Source: Novosphingobium barchaimii LL02 (GTDB lineage: Bacteria > Pseudomonadota > Alphaproteobacteria > Sphingomonadales > Sphingomonadaceae). From it: 64,000 nt of DNA. A model generated the notes under the pieces. The model searched no databases and was not told where the DNA came from. It saw only the letters and a program-made list of their open reading frames with translations. Location: the NCBI RefSeq assembly GCF_001046635.1, contig NZ_KQ130452.1:67001-131000 (forward strand), given 5' to 3'. A program made the translations under genes and the position numbers. Every line of letters starts with the position of its first letter. The stretch's first letter is position 1. This document shows positions 51,335 to 60,884 of this stretch, one piece after another.

Positions 51335-52813
51335 CTACCTCCCCGTCGGTTCCCGCCAAGGCTGAAAGCCCGGTTTGGCAAGTATGGCGCTGCGCACCCT
51401 CTCATAGCCCGCACCTATGCGCAGGACTCTCGCGTCTGCCCACTTGCCCGCCATGAACGATAGTCCGACCGGCAATCCCTCCACCGCCCCCATCGGCACC
51501 GAGAGATGGGGATAGCCGGCCACCGCAGCGAGCGAACCCGCGCCGATATTGAGGAAATGATCGCCGATGACCAGGTCGATCGGCCAAGCGGGGCCGGTAG
51601 TCGGCGCCACCAGCACGTCGACCTTGTGCTTCGCCAGGAGCGCGTCGATCCCTTCCGCCCCGGCAAGCCGGGTCGCATCGCCTCGTGCTTTCTCGTATGT
51701 AGCCCGGTCGGTGGCGGCGAGCGCCTTTTCGAACAGTTCCTGGCCGAACCAGCGCATTTCCTCGGCTTCATGCGCCTTGTTGAATGCGATCAGCCCGCCG
51801 AGATCGCGTATCGGCGCAGACCCCGGCAGGGCGGCAAGATAGGCATCGATGCCTTCGCGAAATTCGAACAGCAGCGCCGCGGATTCCGCCTGTTCGAGCC
51901 GGGGCGAGGGCGCAAAGTCAATCTCGACGATTTCGGCGCCCGCGCGTTTCATGTCGGCCATGGCCTTGTCGAACAGCGCTGCCACGCGGCGCACTGAGCC
52001 GACCTGTCGACGCATTACGCCCACGCGCACACCGGTGAGCTTCGCCTTTGCAAGGCCGGCTGCGAAATTCGCCGCGTGTTTTCCTGCCTCGGCCGTCGCG
52101 GGGTCGGCCGGGTCCGCTCCGGCCATCGCGGTGAGCAACAGTGCGGCGTCGTGGACGCTCGTCGCCATAGGCCCGGCGGTGTCCTGTGTGACACTGATCG
52201 GCACCACCAGAGCGCGGCTGACAAGGCCTACGGTGGGCTTGAAGCCGACCACCCCGTTCACCGAGGCAGGGCAGGTGATAGACCCGTCTGTTTCGGTGCC
52301 GACCGCCGCCCAGGAAAGGCCGGCCGCGACTGCCGCGGCGCTGCCAGAGGACGAGCCGCAGGGACTTCTGTCGATTGCGTAGGGATTTTTTGTCTGGCCG
52401 CCCGCCGCACTCCACCCGCTGGAAGAACTGGTCCCTCGAAAATTGGCCCATTCCGACAGGTTGGTCTTGCCCAGGATCACCGCACCCGCGCCGCGCAGCC
52501 GCGCCACCAGCGGTGCGTCGCGGCCGGTCGCGTTGTTCTTCAGCGCCAGGCTGCCGGCGGTCGTGGGCATGTCGCGTGTCTCGATGTTATCTTTGACGAG
52601 CACCGCCCGCCCGGCGAGGGGGCCGGTGCTGCGCCGCGCCGCCGCGATGGCCGCTGCCGGGGCTACGGCGATTACCGCATGGATGGAGGGGGCTGCGTCG
52701 TCGATTGCCGCGATCCGGGCGAGATACTCTTCCGGCGTATCCTTCGCCTGTACGCCTGCAGCGCTGAAAACCAGCGGCAGTGCGGAAAGGATGATGGATG
52801 CGGATGGGCGCAT
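51335..52813 (-). CDS. Secreted amidase (amidase-signature family)
   Basis: This 492-residue enzyme has a signal peptide (ALPLVFSAAGVQAKD). The Ser-cisSer-Lys triad is visible: Lys in GRAVLVKDNIETRDMP, and the serines in CGSSSGSAAAVAAGL and GTETDGSITCPAS. The natural substrate of such exported amidases is usually unknown; the GatA-like fold alone does not tell. The start at 52813 (MRPSASIIL) gives a good signal sequence. The frame upstream of it mirrors clpP and was excluded. Confidence 0.88.
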   Translation of the reverse strand: MRPSASIILSALPLVFSAAGVQAKDTPEEYLARIAAIDDAAPSIHAVIAVAPAAAIAAARRSTGPLAGRAVLVKDNIETRDMPTTAGSLALKNNATGRDAPLVARLRGAGAVILGKTNLSEWANFRGTSSSSGWSAAGGQTKNPYAIDRSPCGSSSGSAAAVAAGLSWAAVGTETDGSITCPASVNGVVGFKPTVGLVSRALVVPISVTQDTAGPMATSVHDAALLLTAMAGADPADPATAEAGKHAANFAAGLAKAKLTGVRVGVMRRQVGSVRRVAALFDKAMADMKRAGAEIVEIDFAPSPRLEQAESAALLFEFREGIDAYLAALPGSAPIRDLGGLIAFNKAHEAEEMRWFGQELFEKALAATDRATYEKARGDATRLAGAEGIDALLAKHKVDVLVAPTTGPAWPIDLVIGDHFLNIGAGSLAAVAGYPHLSVPMGAVEGLPVGLSFMAGKWADARVLRIGAGYERVRSAILAKPGFQPWREPTGR

Positions 52814-52981
52814 AAAGGGGGGAACCTGCCTTGCGATGCGGGATGCAAACGCAAATCTGCAGGCACGCGCGGCGCCTTGCAACAAAGTTGTCCCAAGCGC
52901 GGTGCCGATTGATCGGTTAATCCCCTTGAACATCTGGCCCGGCCACGCGACATAGGCGTTCCAATCCAGATGAGGACTCCC

Positions 52982-53647
52982 ATGCTCGACCTGTTTGGCG
53001 CTTCGGGCGCCCAAGGAAAGTTTCACACCGATCCCGTGACCGGCGCGCTCGTGCCGATGGTCGTCGAGCAGACCAGCCGCGGTGAGCGCTCCTTTGACAT
53101 CTACTCGCGCCTCCTGCGTGAGCGGATCGTGTTCATCACCGGCCAGGTCGAAGACCACATGGCCTCCCTGATCGTTGCGCAGCTGCTGTTCCTCGAGTCG
53201 GAAAATCCGTCGAAGGACATCTCGATGTACATCAACTCGCCGGGCGGCGTGGTGACGGCCGGCATGGCGATCCACGACACCATGCAGTACATCAAGCCGC
53301 GTGTGTCGACCGTGTGCATCGGCCAGGCCGCCTCGATGGGCAGCTTCCTGCTCGCGGCCGGCGAACCCGGCATGCGTATCGCGCTGCCCAATGCCCGCAT
53401 CATGGTGCACCAGCCTTCGGGCGGCGCCCAGGGCATGGCATCGGACATCGAGATCCAGGCACGCGAAATCCTGCGGATGCGCCGCCGCCTGAACGATCTT
53501 TACGTGAAGTACACGGGCAAGACCCTCGACGAGATCGAGAAGGCGATGGACCGCGACACGTTCCTCGAAGCCGATGAAGCGCTGGCCTTCGGCCTCGTTG
53601 ACAAGGTCTTCGAAACCCGCCCCGAAGGCGACAAGTCTGCTGCCTGA
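52982..53647 (+). CDS. clpP: ATP-dependent Clp protease proteolytic subunit
   Basis: ClpP (221 residues) forms the barrel protease used by ClpX and ClpA. The catalytic serine is in [13 protein letters not shown] and the histidine in IMVHQPSGG; the asparagine/aspartate block is [16 protein letters not shown]. The start at 52982 is preceded by GATGAGG; an ATG at 52970 is in frame. clpX follows 133 bp later. This tig-clpP-clpX order is ancient, here interrupted by the methyltransferase-like and amidase genes. Confidence 0.96.
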   Translation: MLDLFGASGAQGKFHTDPVTGALVPMVVEQTSRGERSFDIYSRLLRERIVFITGQVEDHMASLIVAQLLFLESENPSKDISMYINSPGGVVTAGMAIHDTMQYIKPRVSTVCIGQAASMGSFLLAAGEPGMRIALPNARIMVHQPSGGAQGMASDIEIQAREILRMRRRLNDLYVKYTGKTLDEIEKAMDRDTFLEADEALAFGLVDKVFETRPEGDKSAA

Positions 53648-53780
53648 ACGGATGGCCTGATGCCCTGAAATGGGACCGCGTTTTTCAGTCTATGGCAAGG
53701 AATTGGCACTAGGATTGCAAAACCGGTCCCCGGCAGGGTAGAGTGGACGAGTCGCCTCGATTGGAGGCTAAAGACGGAAA

Positions 53781-55043
53781 ATGACGAAATTGAGCGGATC
53801 TGACGCGAAAAGCACCCTCTACTGCAGCTTCTGCGGTAAGTCGCAGCACGAAGTGCGTAAGCTGATCGCGGGCCCCACGGTCTTCATCTGTGACGAATGC
53901 GTCGAGCTTTGCAACGACATCATTCGCGAAGAAACGAAGGCCGGAATCGCCGGTCGCAAGGAAGGCGAAATCGTCTCTCCTCGTGAAATCTGCGAGATGC
54001 TGAACGACTACGTGATCGGTCAGGAACGCGCCAAGCGCGTCCTGTCAGTGGCTGTCCACAACCATTACAAGCGCCTCAAGCACAGCGGCAAGCAGGGCGA
54101 CGTCGAACTTTCGAAGTCGAACATCCTGCTCGTCGGTCCGACCGGTTCGGGCAAGACACTGCTCGCACAGACGCTGGCCAAGACGTTCGACGTGCCCTTC
54201 ACTATGGCCGACGCCACCACGCTGACCGAAGCCGGTTACGTGGGCGAGGATGTGGAGAACATCATCCTCAAGCTGCTCCAGTCCTCCGACTACAACGTCG
54301 AGAAGGCGCAGCAGGGCATCGTCTACATCGACGAGATCGACAAGATCAGCCGCAAGGCCGAAAATCCTTCGATCACGCGCGATGTATCGGGCGAAGGCGT
54401 GCAGCAGGCTCTGCTGAAGCTGATGGAAGGCACCACCGCTTCGGTCCCGCCGCAGGGCGGCCGCAAGCACCCGCAGCAGGAATTCCTGCAGGTGGACACG
54501 ACCAACATCCTGTTCATCTGCGGCGGTGCCTTTGCCGGCCTCGACAAGATCATCGCCGACCGCCTGCAGAAGCGCTCCATCGGTTTCGGCGCGCATGTCG
54601 CCGATCCGGACAAGCGCCGCGTGGGTGAACTGCTCCAGAAGGCCGAGCCTGAGGATCTGCTGAAGTTCGGCCTGATCCCCGAGTTCGTCGGCCGCCTGCC
54701 GGTGATCGCGACCCTGAACGACCTCGACATCGAGGCGCTGGTCAAGATCCTCAAGGAGCCGAAGAACGCGCTGATCAAGCAATACGCCCGCCTGTTCGAA
54801 CTGGAAGACGTGGAACTCACGTTTACCGACGACGCACTCGAAGCCATCGCCAAGAAGGCTATCGAGCGCAAGACCGGCGCACGCGGGCTGCGATCGATCG
54901 TGGAAGGGCTGCTGCTCGACACCATGTTCGACCTGCCGACCGAGCGCGATATCGCCGAGGTCGTCGTCGACAAGGACGTGGTTGAGGGCCGCAAGGAACC
55001 CGTCCGCGTCCTCAAGGGCGACAAGGCCGAAGAAGCCGCCTGA
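53781..55043 (+). CDS. clpX: ATP-dependent Clp protease ATP-binding subunit ClpX
   Basis: ClpX (420 residues) unfolds substrates for ClpP. The N-terminal zinc-binding domain has the four cysteines in [10 protein letters not shown] and ICDECVELC. The AAA+ module shows Walker [13 protein letters not shown], the pore loop [11 protein letters not shown], Walker [11 protein letters not shown] and the sensor-2 arginine in [12 protein letters not shown]. The IGF-type ClpP-contact loop corresponds to the [10 protein letters not shown] region. The gene is complete and ends before a terminator. Confidence 0.98.
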   Translation: MTKLSGSDAKSTLYCSFCGKSQHEVRKLIAGPTVFICDECVELCNDIIREETKAGIAGRKEGEIVSPREICEMLNDYVIGQERAKRVLSVAVHNHYKRLKHSGKQGDVELSKSNILLVGPTGSGKTLLAQTLAKTFDVPFTMADATTLTEAGYVGEDVENIILKLLQSSDYNVEKAQQGIVYIDEIDKISRKAENPSITRDVSGEGVQQALLKLMEGTTASVPPQGGRKHPQQEFLQVDTTNILFICGGAFAGLDKIIADRLQKRSIGFGAHVADPDKRRVGELLQKAEPEDLLKFGLIPEFVGRLPVIATLNDLDIEALVKILKEPKNALIKQYARLFELEDVELTFTDDALEAIAKKAIERKTGARGLRSIVEGLLLDTMFDLPTERDIAEVVVDKDVVEGRKEPVRVLKGDKAEEAA

Positions 55044-55071
55044 GGGTAGCTTTTCGGTTGGAAAATCGGAG

Positions 55072-55102
55072 GGCCGCTCACCGCAAGGTGGGCGGCCTTT
55101 TC
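55072..55102 (+). terminator. Intrinsic terminator after clpX
   Basis: An 11-bp stem starting GGCCGCTCACC, with one wobble pair and loop GCAA, is followed by TTTTCG. Confidence 0.85.
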
Positions 55103-55126
55103 GTTTGAAGGCTCACGGAAACGACG

Positions 55127-55510
55127 ATGATACGGCGCAGGTTGAAAGTGTTCTTCGATGGCGGCTGCCGCCCGAATCCCGGACGAATCGAGGCTGCCGT
55201 GGTGGTGCGCGGCGCCGTGTATGTGTTCGATGACCTGGGGCAGGGGAGCAATACCGATGCCGAATGGCTGGCCCTGATCCGTGCGCTGGAACTGGCGCAA
55301 TCATTGGGCCTTGCCGATGTCGAACTGATCGGGGATGCACGCCAGATCATCGACGCGGCCGATGCGGCCTTACGTAGTGGCCGAGCCGGGTCAGCCCATG
55401 CCGCCACTTTCCTTGCGCTTGCCGGTAAGAGGGCGCCGGACCGGGTTCGCTGGATCAAACGCGAGCAGAACCTCGCCGGCATCGCGCTGGCCGCCCGGCA
55501 CCCGCGATAG
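55127..55510 (+). CDS. RNase H-like domain protein
   Basis: This 127-residue protein has the ribonuclease H fold: [12 protein letters not shown] (first Asp), [17 protein letters not shown] (Glu), [11 protein letters not shown] (second Asp) and a final [12 protein letters not shown]. In the related RNase H-like proteins the last block is normally N..ADALA; here the catalytic Asp is replaced by Gly. It may be inactive, or may use another residue. It follows clpX after the terminator and converges with the cation efflux gene. Confidence 0.8.
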   Translation: MIRRRLKVFFDGGCRPNPGRIEAAVVVRGAVYVFDDLGQGSNTDAEWLALIRALELAQSLGLADVELIGDARQIIDAADAALRSGRAGSAHAATFLALAGKRAPDRVRWIKREQNLAGIALAARHPR

Positions 55511-55543
55511 GATGGGGGCGCCGGTCCCTAGCCGAAAGAGCGG

Positions 55544-56521
55544 TTAGACGACCGCTTCGCTTTCCAGCGCACAAGGGCTGGCGGCGTCGGTCTCGATCTG
55601 GATCGTGGGGTGACCGATGCTGAATTCGTGGGCAAGGCCGTCGGCCAGCGCACACAGGAATGCGTCGCCCGGCTGGCCCCCCGGCATCAGGAGATGGGCG
55701 GTCAGCGCGGTTTCAGTGGTGCTCATCGGCCATATGTGCAGATCGTGGACGCGCGTTACCCCCGGCTGGCTTTCCAGGAAGGCGCGGACCTTGGGGCCGT
55801 CGATACCCTCCGGCACGCCGAGCATGCCCATGTGCAGTGCATCGCGCAGCAGGCCCCAACTCGACCATCCGATCACGGCGGTAATCACCAGCGAGGCGAT
55901 CGGATCGACCAGCGCCCATCCCGTGGTGGCGATGACGATCCCCGCGATCACCACGCCTACCGATACCAGCGCGTCGGCCATCAGGTGGACGAACGCGGCG
56001 CGCAGGTTCAGGTCGGACTTCGCTCCCTTGGCGAACAGCAGTGCGGAAAGAGCATTGACGGCGATCCCAAGCCCGGCAACCACCATCATCGTCGTGCCCG
56101 CGACCGGCTCGGGATCGGCCATGCGGCGGATCGTCTCGACCAGGATCGCGCCGATCGCCACCCACAGCAGCGCCGCATTGGCTATCGCGGCCAGGATCGA
56201 CGAACTTTTCAGCCCATAGGTGAATCGCTCTGAAGGCGGGCGCGCCGCCAGTATGCTGGCTACCCATGCCAGCACCAGCGAGAGCACGTCCGACAGGTTA
56301 TGACCGGCATCCGCCAGCAGCGCCATCGAGCCGCTGAATAGCCCTGCGGCGATCTCTGCTACGACGAATACCAGGTTGAGCGAAACAGCGATGGCGAAGG
56401 CTTTGCTGACGCTGCCCGGCGGCGGCGGCGCATGATGTGCGTGGCCATGGGAATGACCATGGCCATGCGAATGCGCGTGCCCGTGCCCGTGCGAGTGTCC
56501 GTGATGATGTCCAGCGCCCAT
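55544..56521 (-). CDS. Cation diffusion facilitator (zinc-type efflux)
   Basis: This 325-residue transporter starts with a very His-rich stretch (HHHGHSHGHGHAHSHGHGHS) that can bind metal. The family pattern is then seen: six membrane segments, with SMALLADAGHNLSDVLSLVLAW in helix 2 (HxxxD site) and HLMADALVSVGVVIAGIVI in helix 5. The C-terminal cytoplasmic domain contains HDLHIWPMSTTETALTAHLLMP. This is the CzcD/ZitB type, exporting Zn or similar ions in exchange for protons. Confidence 0.9.
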   Translation of the reverse strand: MGAGHHHGHSHGHGHAHSHGHGHSHGHAHHAPPPPGSVSKAFAIAVSLNLVFVVAEIAAGLFSGSMALLADAGHNLSDVLSLVLAWVASILAARPPSERFTYGLKSSSILAAIANAALLWVAIGAILVETIRRMADPEPVAGTTMMVVAGLGIAVNALSALLFAKGAKSDLNLRAAFVHLMADALVSVGVVIAGIVIATTGWALVDPIASLVITAVIGWSSWGLLRDALHMGMLGVPEGIDGPKVRAFLESQPGVTRVHDLHIWPMSTTETALTAHLLMPGGQPGDAFLCALADGLAHEFSIGHPTIQIETDAASPCALESEAVV

Positions 56522-56908
56522 GGATGACCGCTTGGCATGTGTTGCCTACTCGCATCAAGCTATGACGTAACATCACACGCCGCATTGCATTGCGCGAGCG
56601 AAGTGATTGATTTCTTCCTGCGAATGCGTGTCGCAGGTGCAGCAATCGGTTTCTATTGGGCGTGATATTTATGCCACCCGACACCATGCGGCATAATGTG
56701 TAACATTATGATATAATTAGGAAAAAACCGGGAAAGGTTACTGATGTGACCATAGTGTCACAAAATTTCACAACATTGTAGCCAAATGATTCCCAAATGT
56801 CAGAAAGGTGTCATATCTCACTGCTCTTAGCAGCCGCAGCAATCATGTGGCGCAAGCAGTTCGTCGCACGTTGTGACCACTTCAGTCTGACAAGCTCAGG
56901 GGCATAAA
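56522..56908. promoter_or_regulatory. Long AT-rich control region between efflux gene and TonB receptor
   Basis: These 387 bp have no gene and are clearly more AT-rich than the surroundings. An inverted repeat ATAATG-TGTAA-CATTAT lies at 56693-56709, and TGTGAC-CATAGT-GTCACA at 56745-56762. A TATAAT sequence is at about 56712. These are good candidates for operators and promoters of the divergent genes. Confidence 0.6.
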
Positions 56909-59518
56909 ATGAAATCCCACACCTTCCTCAAGATCGCTACCAGCACGCTGGCGCTCGGCGCCGCCGCAGCAGCGCTTCCCGCCTTCGCCCAGTCGACCGG
57001 TTCGTCTGACTTCGATGGCGATGCCATCATCGTCACCGGTGGCCGCATCAACGACATCGTCGGTGTTCGTACGCCTGACTCTCCCAAGGCCAAGGTCGAG
57101 ATCGGCAAGGAATTCATCGCTTCTCAGCGCGCTGGCCAGTCGGTCAACGAGATCATCAACCTCGTTCCGGGCGTCAGCTTCACCAACAACGACCCCTGGG
57201 GTTCCAGCGGCGGCTCGTTCACGATCCGCGGTTTCGATTCCAGCCGTATCGCCCAGACCTTCGACGGCATTCCGCTGAACGATTCGGGTAACTACGCGGT
57301 CTATTCGAACCAGCAGGTCGACGCCGAGATCATCGAGACCGTCAACGTCAACTTGGGTTCGACCGACGTCGACACCCCGACCGCTGCTGCGGTTGGCGGC
57401 ACCGTCAACATCAACACCAAGGTTCCGGACGATCAGTTCGGCGTGATGACCAGCCTGTCCTACGGCGACATCGCAGCCAAGGATTCGGGCGGCGAAGACC
57501 GTTCGTTCCAGCGCTACTTCGCCAAGGTCGAGACCGGCGAGTTCACCTCGATCGGCACCAAGGCTTACTTCACTGGTTCGTTCGCCCGCAACGGCGCCAC
57601 CTTCGCCAATTACGGCAAGGTCCAGAAGAAGCAATTCAACACCAAGATCTACCAGCCGATTGGTGATAACGGTGACTTCATCTCCCTCTCGGGCCACTAC
57701 AACGAAAACCGCAATAACTTCGGTGGTTCACCTCTGCGCGCCAGCGCTTTCAACGGCGACAAGTCCAGCCGCTTCTACGAAGTTGACGGCGGCATTCCCT
57801 GCACCGTGAGCCAGACCAGCGTCGTCAACAGCTGCGGCACGTCGTTCGAGCGTCGGTACAACCCTTCGAATACCGGCAACGTTCGCCTTGCCTCGCTGTT
57901 CACGTTGACCGACAAGCTGACCCTTTCGATCGACGCTGCCTATCAGTACACCAAGGCAAACGGCGGCGGCACCACCTCGGCTAACGAGGGCCTTTACACG
58001 CGCGCTGCCACCGCTACCACGCCTGCATTCTCGGGTACGGGTAACTACGGCGGTGCTTTCTACTTTGGCCGCGACCTGAACGGTGACGGCGCGATCGGCC
58101 AGGTGACCTTGGTGCAGCCCAGCCAGACGAAGACCAACCGCTACGTCGCGATTGCCAACCTGTCCTACGAGTTGAACGACACGAACCGCGTTCGTCTGTC
58201 GTATTCGTTCGACCGCGCGCATCACCGCCAGACCGGTGCAGCTGGCTTCCTGAAGGCCAATGGCGAGCCGTTCGACGTGTTCCCGGTCAACGATCCGCTG
58301 ACCGACACGGCCGGCAACGTCCTGCAGAAGCGTGACCGCGACTCGTACGCTACGCTGCACCAGATCGCTGGTGAGTATCGCGGTGACTTCCTGAACGACC
58401 AGCTAACCGTCCTCGTCGGCGTTCGCGCACCGTTCTTCAAGCGCGACCTGACGCAGAACTGCTTCACCACCAGCTCGGGCGGTTTTGTGGACTGCGTACC
58501 CGCCGACCAGCAGGCCGCTTACATCGCTGCCCGTCCGTACTCGTTCAATGCCACGACCGGCCGTGCTTCGGGCGCCGCCCTGCCGGGTTCGCGCAAGCTG
58601 AACTATGATAAGATCCTGCCAAACGTCGGCGCCGTCTTCAAGATCACGCCGGAAGTCAGCATCGCGGGCAGCTATGCCAAGAACCTTTCGGTTCCCAGCA
58701 CCGACGCCCTTTACAATGCGTTCTACTTCCCGGCCGACAGCGACGCCGCTTACCGTGTGCCGGAATCTTCGAACAGCTTCGATGCCAGCCTGCGTTACTC
58801 GACCCCTGTCGTTCAGGCATCGATCACCGGCTGGTACTCGAAGTACAAGAACCGTCTCGTCACCGCCTACGACATCGACGGTAACGGCACCGACACCAAC
58901 CTGGGTCCGGTCAAGAAGTACGGCGTCGACGCCAGCTTCTCGGTTCGTCCGGTTCAGCCGCTGTCGCTTTACGTCTTCGGTTCGTGGATCAAGTCCGAGA
59001 TCCAGAACGATGCCGTCACCGGCAGCTGCGCTGCGACCAGCGACATCGCGCTCGCCGGCCTGTGCTACAATGTTGCGCAGACCGATGGCACCACCATCAG
59101 CTACCTGCGGACTTCGGGTAAGCGCGAACGCGCTGCTCCTGAATGGCTGTTTGGCGGCCGCGCACAGCTTGACGTGGGTGACTTCCAGTTCGGTGCCCAG
59201 GCCAAGTACACCAGCGATCGCTTCCTGAACGACATCAACGGTGAAGTTCAGACTGTCACTGTTGCCGGCGCGCCGAAGATCATCGCTCCCGGTGGCAAGT
59301 TCAAGGCCTACACCGTGGTGGACCTCAACGTTCGCTACAACCTGGAAAGCCTTGGCCTTGCCAAGAGCCAGATCCAGCTCAACGTCTCGAACCTGTTCGA
59401 CGAATACTACGTCGGTTCGTTCAGCGGTGGTCTGGACACCTTGGCAAGCTCCAGCTCGGCATTCGTGAACTTCGGTTCGCCGCGCGCCATCAGCGCCACC
59501 TTCATCATGGGCTTCTGA
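56909..59518 (+). CDS. TonB-dependent outer-membrane receptor
   Basis: This 869-residue protein has a signal peptide (LALGAAAAALPAFAQ), a TonB-box-like DAIIVTGGRIND, a plug domain (SVNEIINLVPGVSFTNNDPW, FTIRGFDSSRIAQTFDGIPL, AAVGGTVNINTK) and a 22-strand barrel ending with SPRAISATFIMGF. It brings large or scarce nutrients across the outer membrane. The ligand is not evident. The neighbouring efflux gene and palindromes hint at metal control. The gene is complete, with a terminator at 59551. Confidence 0.94.
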   Translation: MKSHTFLKIATSTLALGAAAAALPAFAQSTGSSDFDGDAIIVTGGRINDIVGVRTPDSPKAKVEIGKEFIASQRAGQSVNEIINLVPGVSFTNNDPWGSSGGSFTIRGFDSSRIAQTFDGIPLNDSGNYAVYSNQQVDAEIIETVNVNLGSTDVDTPTAAAVGGTVNINTKVPDDQFGVMTSLSYGDIAAKDSGGEDRSFQRYFAKVETGEFTSIGTKAYFTGSFARNGATFANYGKVQKKQFNTKIYQPIGDNGDFISLSGHYNENRNNFGGSPLRASAFNGDKSSRFYEVDGGIPCTVSQTSVVNSCGTSFERRYNPSNTGNVRLASLFTLTDKLTLSIDAAYQYTKANGGGTTSANEGLYTRAATATTPAFSGTGNYGGAFYFGRDLNGDGAIGQVTLVQPSQTKTNRYVAIANLSYELNDTNRVRLSYSFDRAHHRQTGAAGFLKANGEPFDVFPVNDPLTDTAGNVLQKRDRDSYATLHQIAGEYRGDFLNDQLTVLVGVRAPFFKRDLTQNCFTTSSGGFVDCVPADQQAAYIAARPYSFNATTGRASGAALPGSRKLNYDKILPNVGAVFKITPEVSIAGSYAKNLSVPSTDALYNAFYFPADSDAAYRVPESSNSFDASLRYSTPVVQASITGWYSKYKNRLVTAYDIDGNGTDTNLGPVKKYGVDASFSVRPVQPLSLYVFGSWIKSEIQNDAVTGSCAATSDIALAGLCYNVAQTDGTTISYLRTSGKRERAAPEWLFGGRAQLDVGDFQFGAQAKYTSDRFLNDINGEVQTVTVAGAPKIIAPGGKFKAYTVVDLNVRYNLESLGLAKSQIQLNVSNLFDEYYVGSFSGGLDTLASSSSAFVNFGSPRAISATFIMGF

Positions 59519-59550
59519 TAGCCCTCGATACGGTAGCTGCGTTACAGGAG

Positions 59551-59584
59551 AGGGGAGGGACCGCCAGGTTCCTCCCCTTTTCGT
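59551..59584 (+). terminator. Intrinsic terminator after TonB receptor
   Basis: A 12-bp stem AGGGGAGGGACC with one wobble pair and loop GCCA is followed by TTTTCG. Confidence 0.87.
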
Positions 59585-60072
59585 TTGTGCGCGTCAGGAG
59601 CGGCGCCGGGCGGGCAACACGCTTAATATTTTTGAACCAAATAGGCTATGTGTCCGCCATCCGTCGTCCCAAGTACATGGGGGCGGTGTGATCGGGTCGG
59701 CGTCGTGCCCTCGGGGTGCGGGCATAACCGCAGCTGCGTGAACCATGCGCCATAAGACCGGCTGTCTCCATCGTGGCTCGGGCACGCCATTTATCTATGC
59801 GGAAATTGCTGACGTGAAGGGCTTCTTGGAAAGTCCCCTCTGCCTGCACCCGATGCGAGCCCGAGGTGGCAGGCCAAGCGATCAATCCTTTGAATACAGG
59901 CCGAGCCGGACTGCACCTGCGGGTATTCGGTCGTTCGCAACGTGAAGGCAAGCACTACCGGCGCCCCGAGCATGGGCGGTACCGGCGTTGCCCCGATTTC
60001 GCTTAGGTTAAAGAGTTTCCCCGCCGTCAGCCTGCATTCGCCAGCGGGCACTTTCGTGTGCCTAGTGCGCGT
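59585..60072. other. Intergenic stretch without recognised gene
   Basis: These 488 bp between the TonB receptor and the converging mtgA gene hold no convincing frame. A hairpin with arms GCCTGCACC/GGTGGCAGGC (one bulge) lies at about 59840-59870. No tRNA or known RNA fold was recognised. It might hold an unrecognised small RNA. Confidence 0.4.
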
Positions 60073-60738
60073 CTATTCGTAGACGCAGGCGTCGTAGCCG
60101 CCGCGTTTTACCATGCCGATGCGTCCGGCGATGGTGTTGCCGTAGCGGCGCGTGAAGCCGGAGGGGTTGGTGACGCTGCGGGTCTTGGGGCTGGGCAGGG
60201 CGGCGGCCATTCGGCCGGCCTCGGCGGTGGAGAGGTTCGCGGCCGACTTGCCCCAGTAACGCTGCGCCCCGGCTTCGACCCCGTAGGTGCCGATGCCGGT
60301 CTCGGCGACGTTGAGGTACACCTCCATGATCCGGCGCTTGTCCCACAGGTTCTCGATCAGGAAGGTGAACCATACCTCCAGCCCCTTGCGGGCGTAGCGG
60401 GTCCAGCCTTCGCCCTGCCACAGGAACACGTTCTTGGCGGTCTGCTGGCTGATTGTGGATCCGCCGCGCAGCCGCCCGCCCTTGGCGTTGCGCTCCATTG
60501 CCTTTTCGATCGCGTCGGTGTCGAAGCCGTTGTGGGTGCAGAACTTTCCGTCCTCGGCGGCGACCACCCCGGCGACCATGTTGCGGTCAATGTTGCTGAG
60601 CGGCTCCCAGTCCTTGGTGATGCCGTTGCCATCCACCAGCATCGTCACCGTGACCGGTGGCGGCACGAAGCGGTACAGCACCACCAGCCCGACGCTGATC
60701 GCCACGAACCATATGATGAACTTGGCAATGAGACGCAT
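60073..60738 (-). CDS. mtgA: Monofunctional biosynthetic peptidoglycan transglycosylase
   Basis: MtgA (221 residues) polymerises lipid II into glycan strands. One membrane anchor is at residues 1-25, followed by the GT51 domain: AGVVAAEDGKFCTHNGFD (catalytic Glu), RGGSTISQQTAKNVFLW, RKGLEVWFTFLIE and KRRIMEVYLNVAETG. There is no transpeptidase domain. The start at 60738 (MRLIAKFII) is the one that gives a normal anchor; the longer frame is unsupported. Confidence 0.95.
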   Translation of the reverse strand: MRLIAKFIIWFVAISVGLVVLYRFVPPPVTVTMLVDGNGITKDWEPLSNIDRNMVAGVVAAEDGKFCTHNGFDTDAIEKAMERNAKGGRLRGGSTISQQTAKNVFLWQGEGWTRYARKGLEVWFTFLIENLWDKRRIMEVYLNVAETGIGTYGVEAGAQRYWGKSAANLSTAEAGRMAAALPSPKTRSVTNPSGFTRRYGNTIAGRIGMVKRGGYDACVYE

Positions 60739-60832
60739 GGGAAGGGACGGACCTTGGCTGAGAAACGGACGTCCGTTCTCTCTAGGCCAGACGCACCGGT
60801 TGGCGCCAGCTTGCTTCGTCTGTCGCGGGCAC

Positions 60833-60872
60833 AAAAAAGCCGGGCCACCCTTGTGGATGGCCCGGCTTTTTT
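60833..60872. terminator. Symmetric terminator between rpoH and mtgA
   Basis: The stem GCCGGGCCA/TGGCCCGGC is flanked by six A and six T. It lies 12 bp after the rpoH stop on the minus strand and would insulate mtgA from rpoH. Confidence 0.9.
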
Positions 60873-60884
60873 ATGCGTCGGCGA

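Noticed and set aside
56745-56762. Classical CRP site
   Set aside because: TGTGA and TCACA are 8 nt apart instead of 6, so it was kept only as a palindrome of unknown binder.
59646-59951. Small frames between the TonB receptor and mtgA
   Set aside because: They are Arg/Pro-rich, overlap on both strands, and have no ribosome site or motif.
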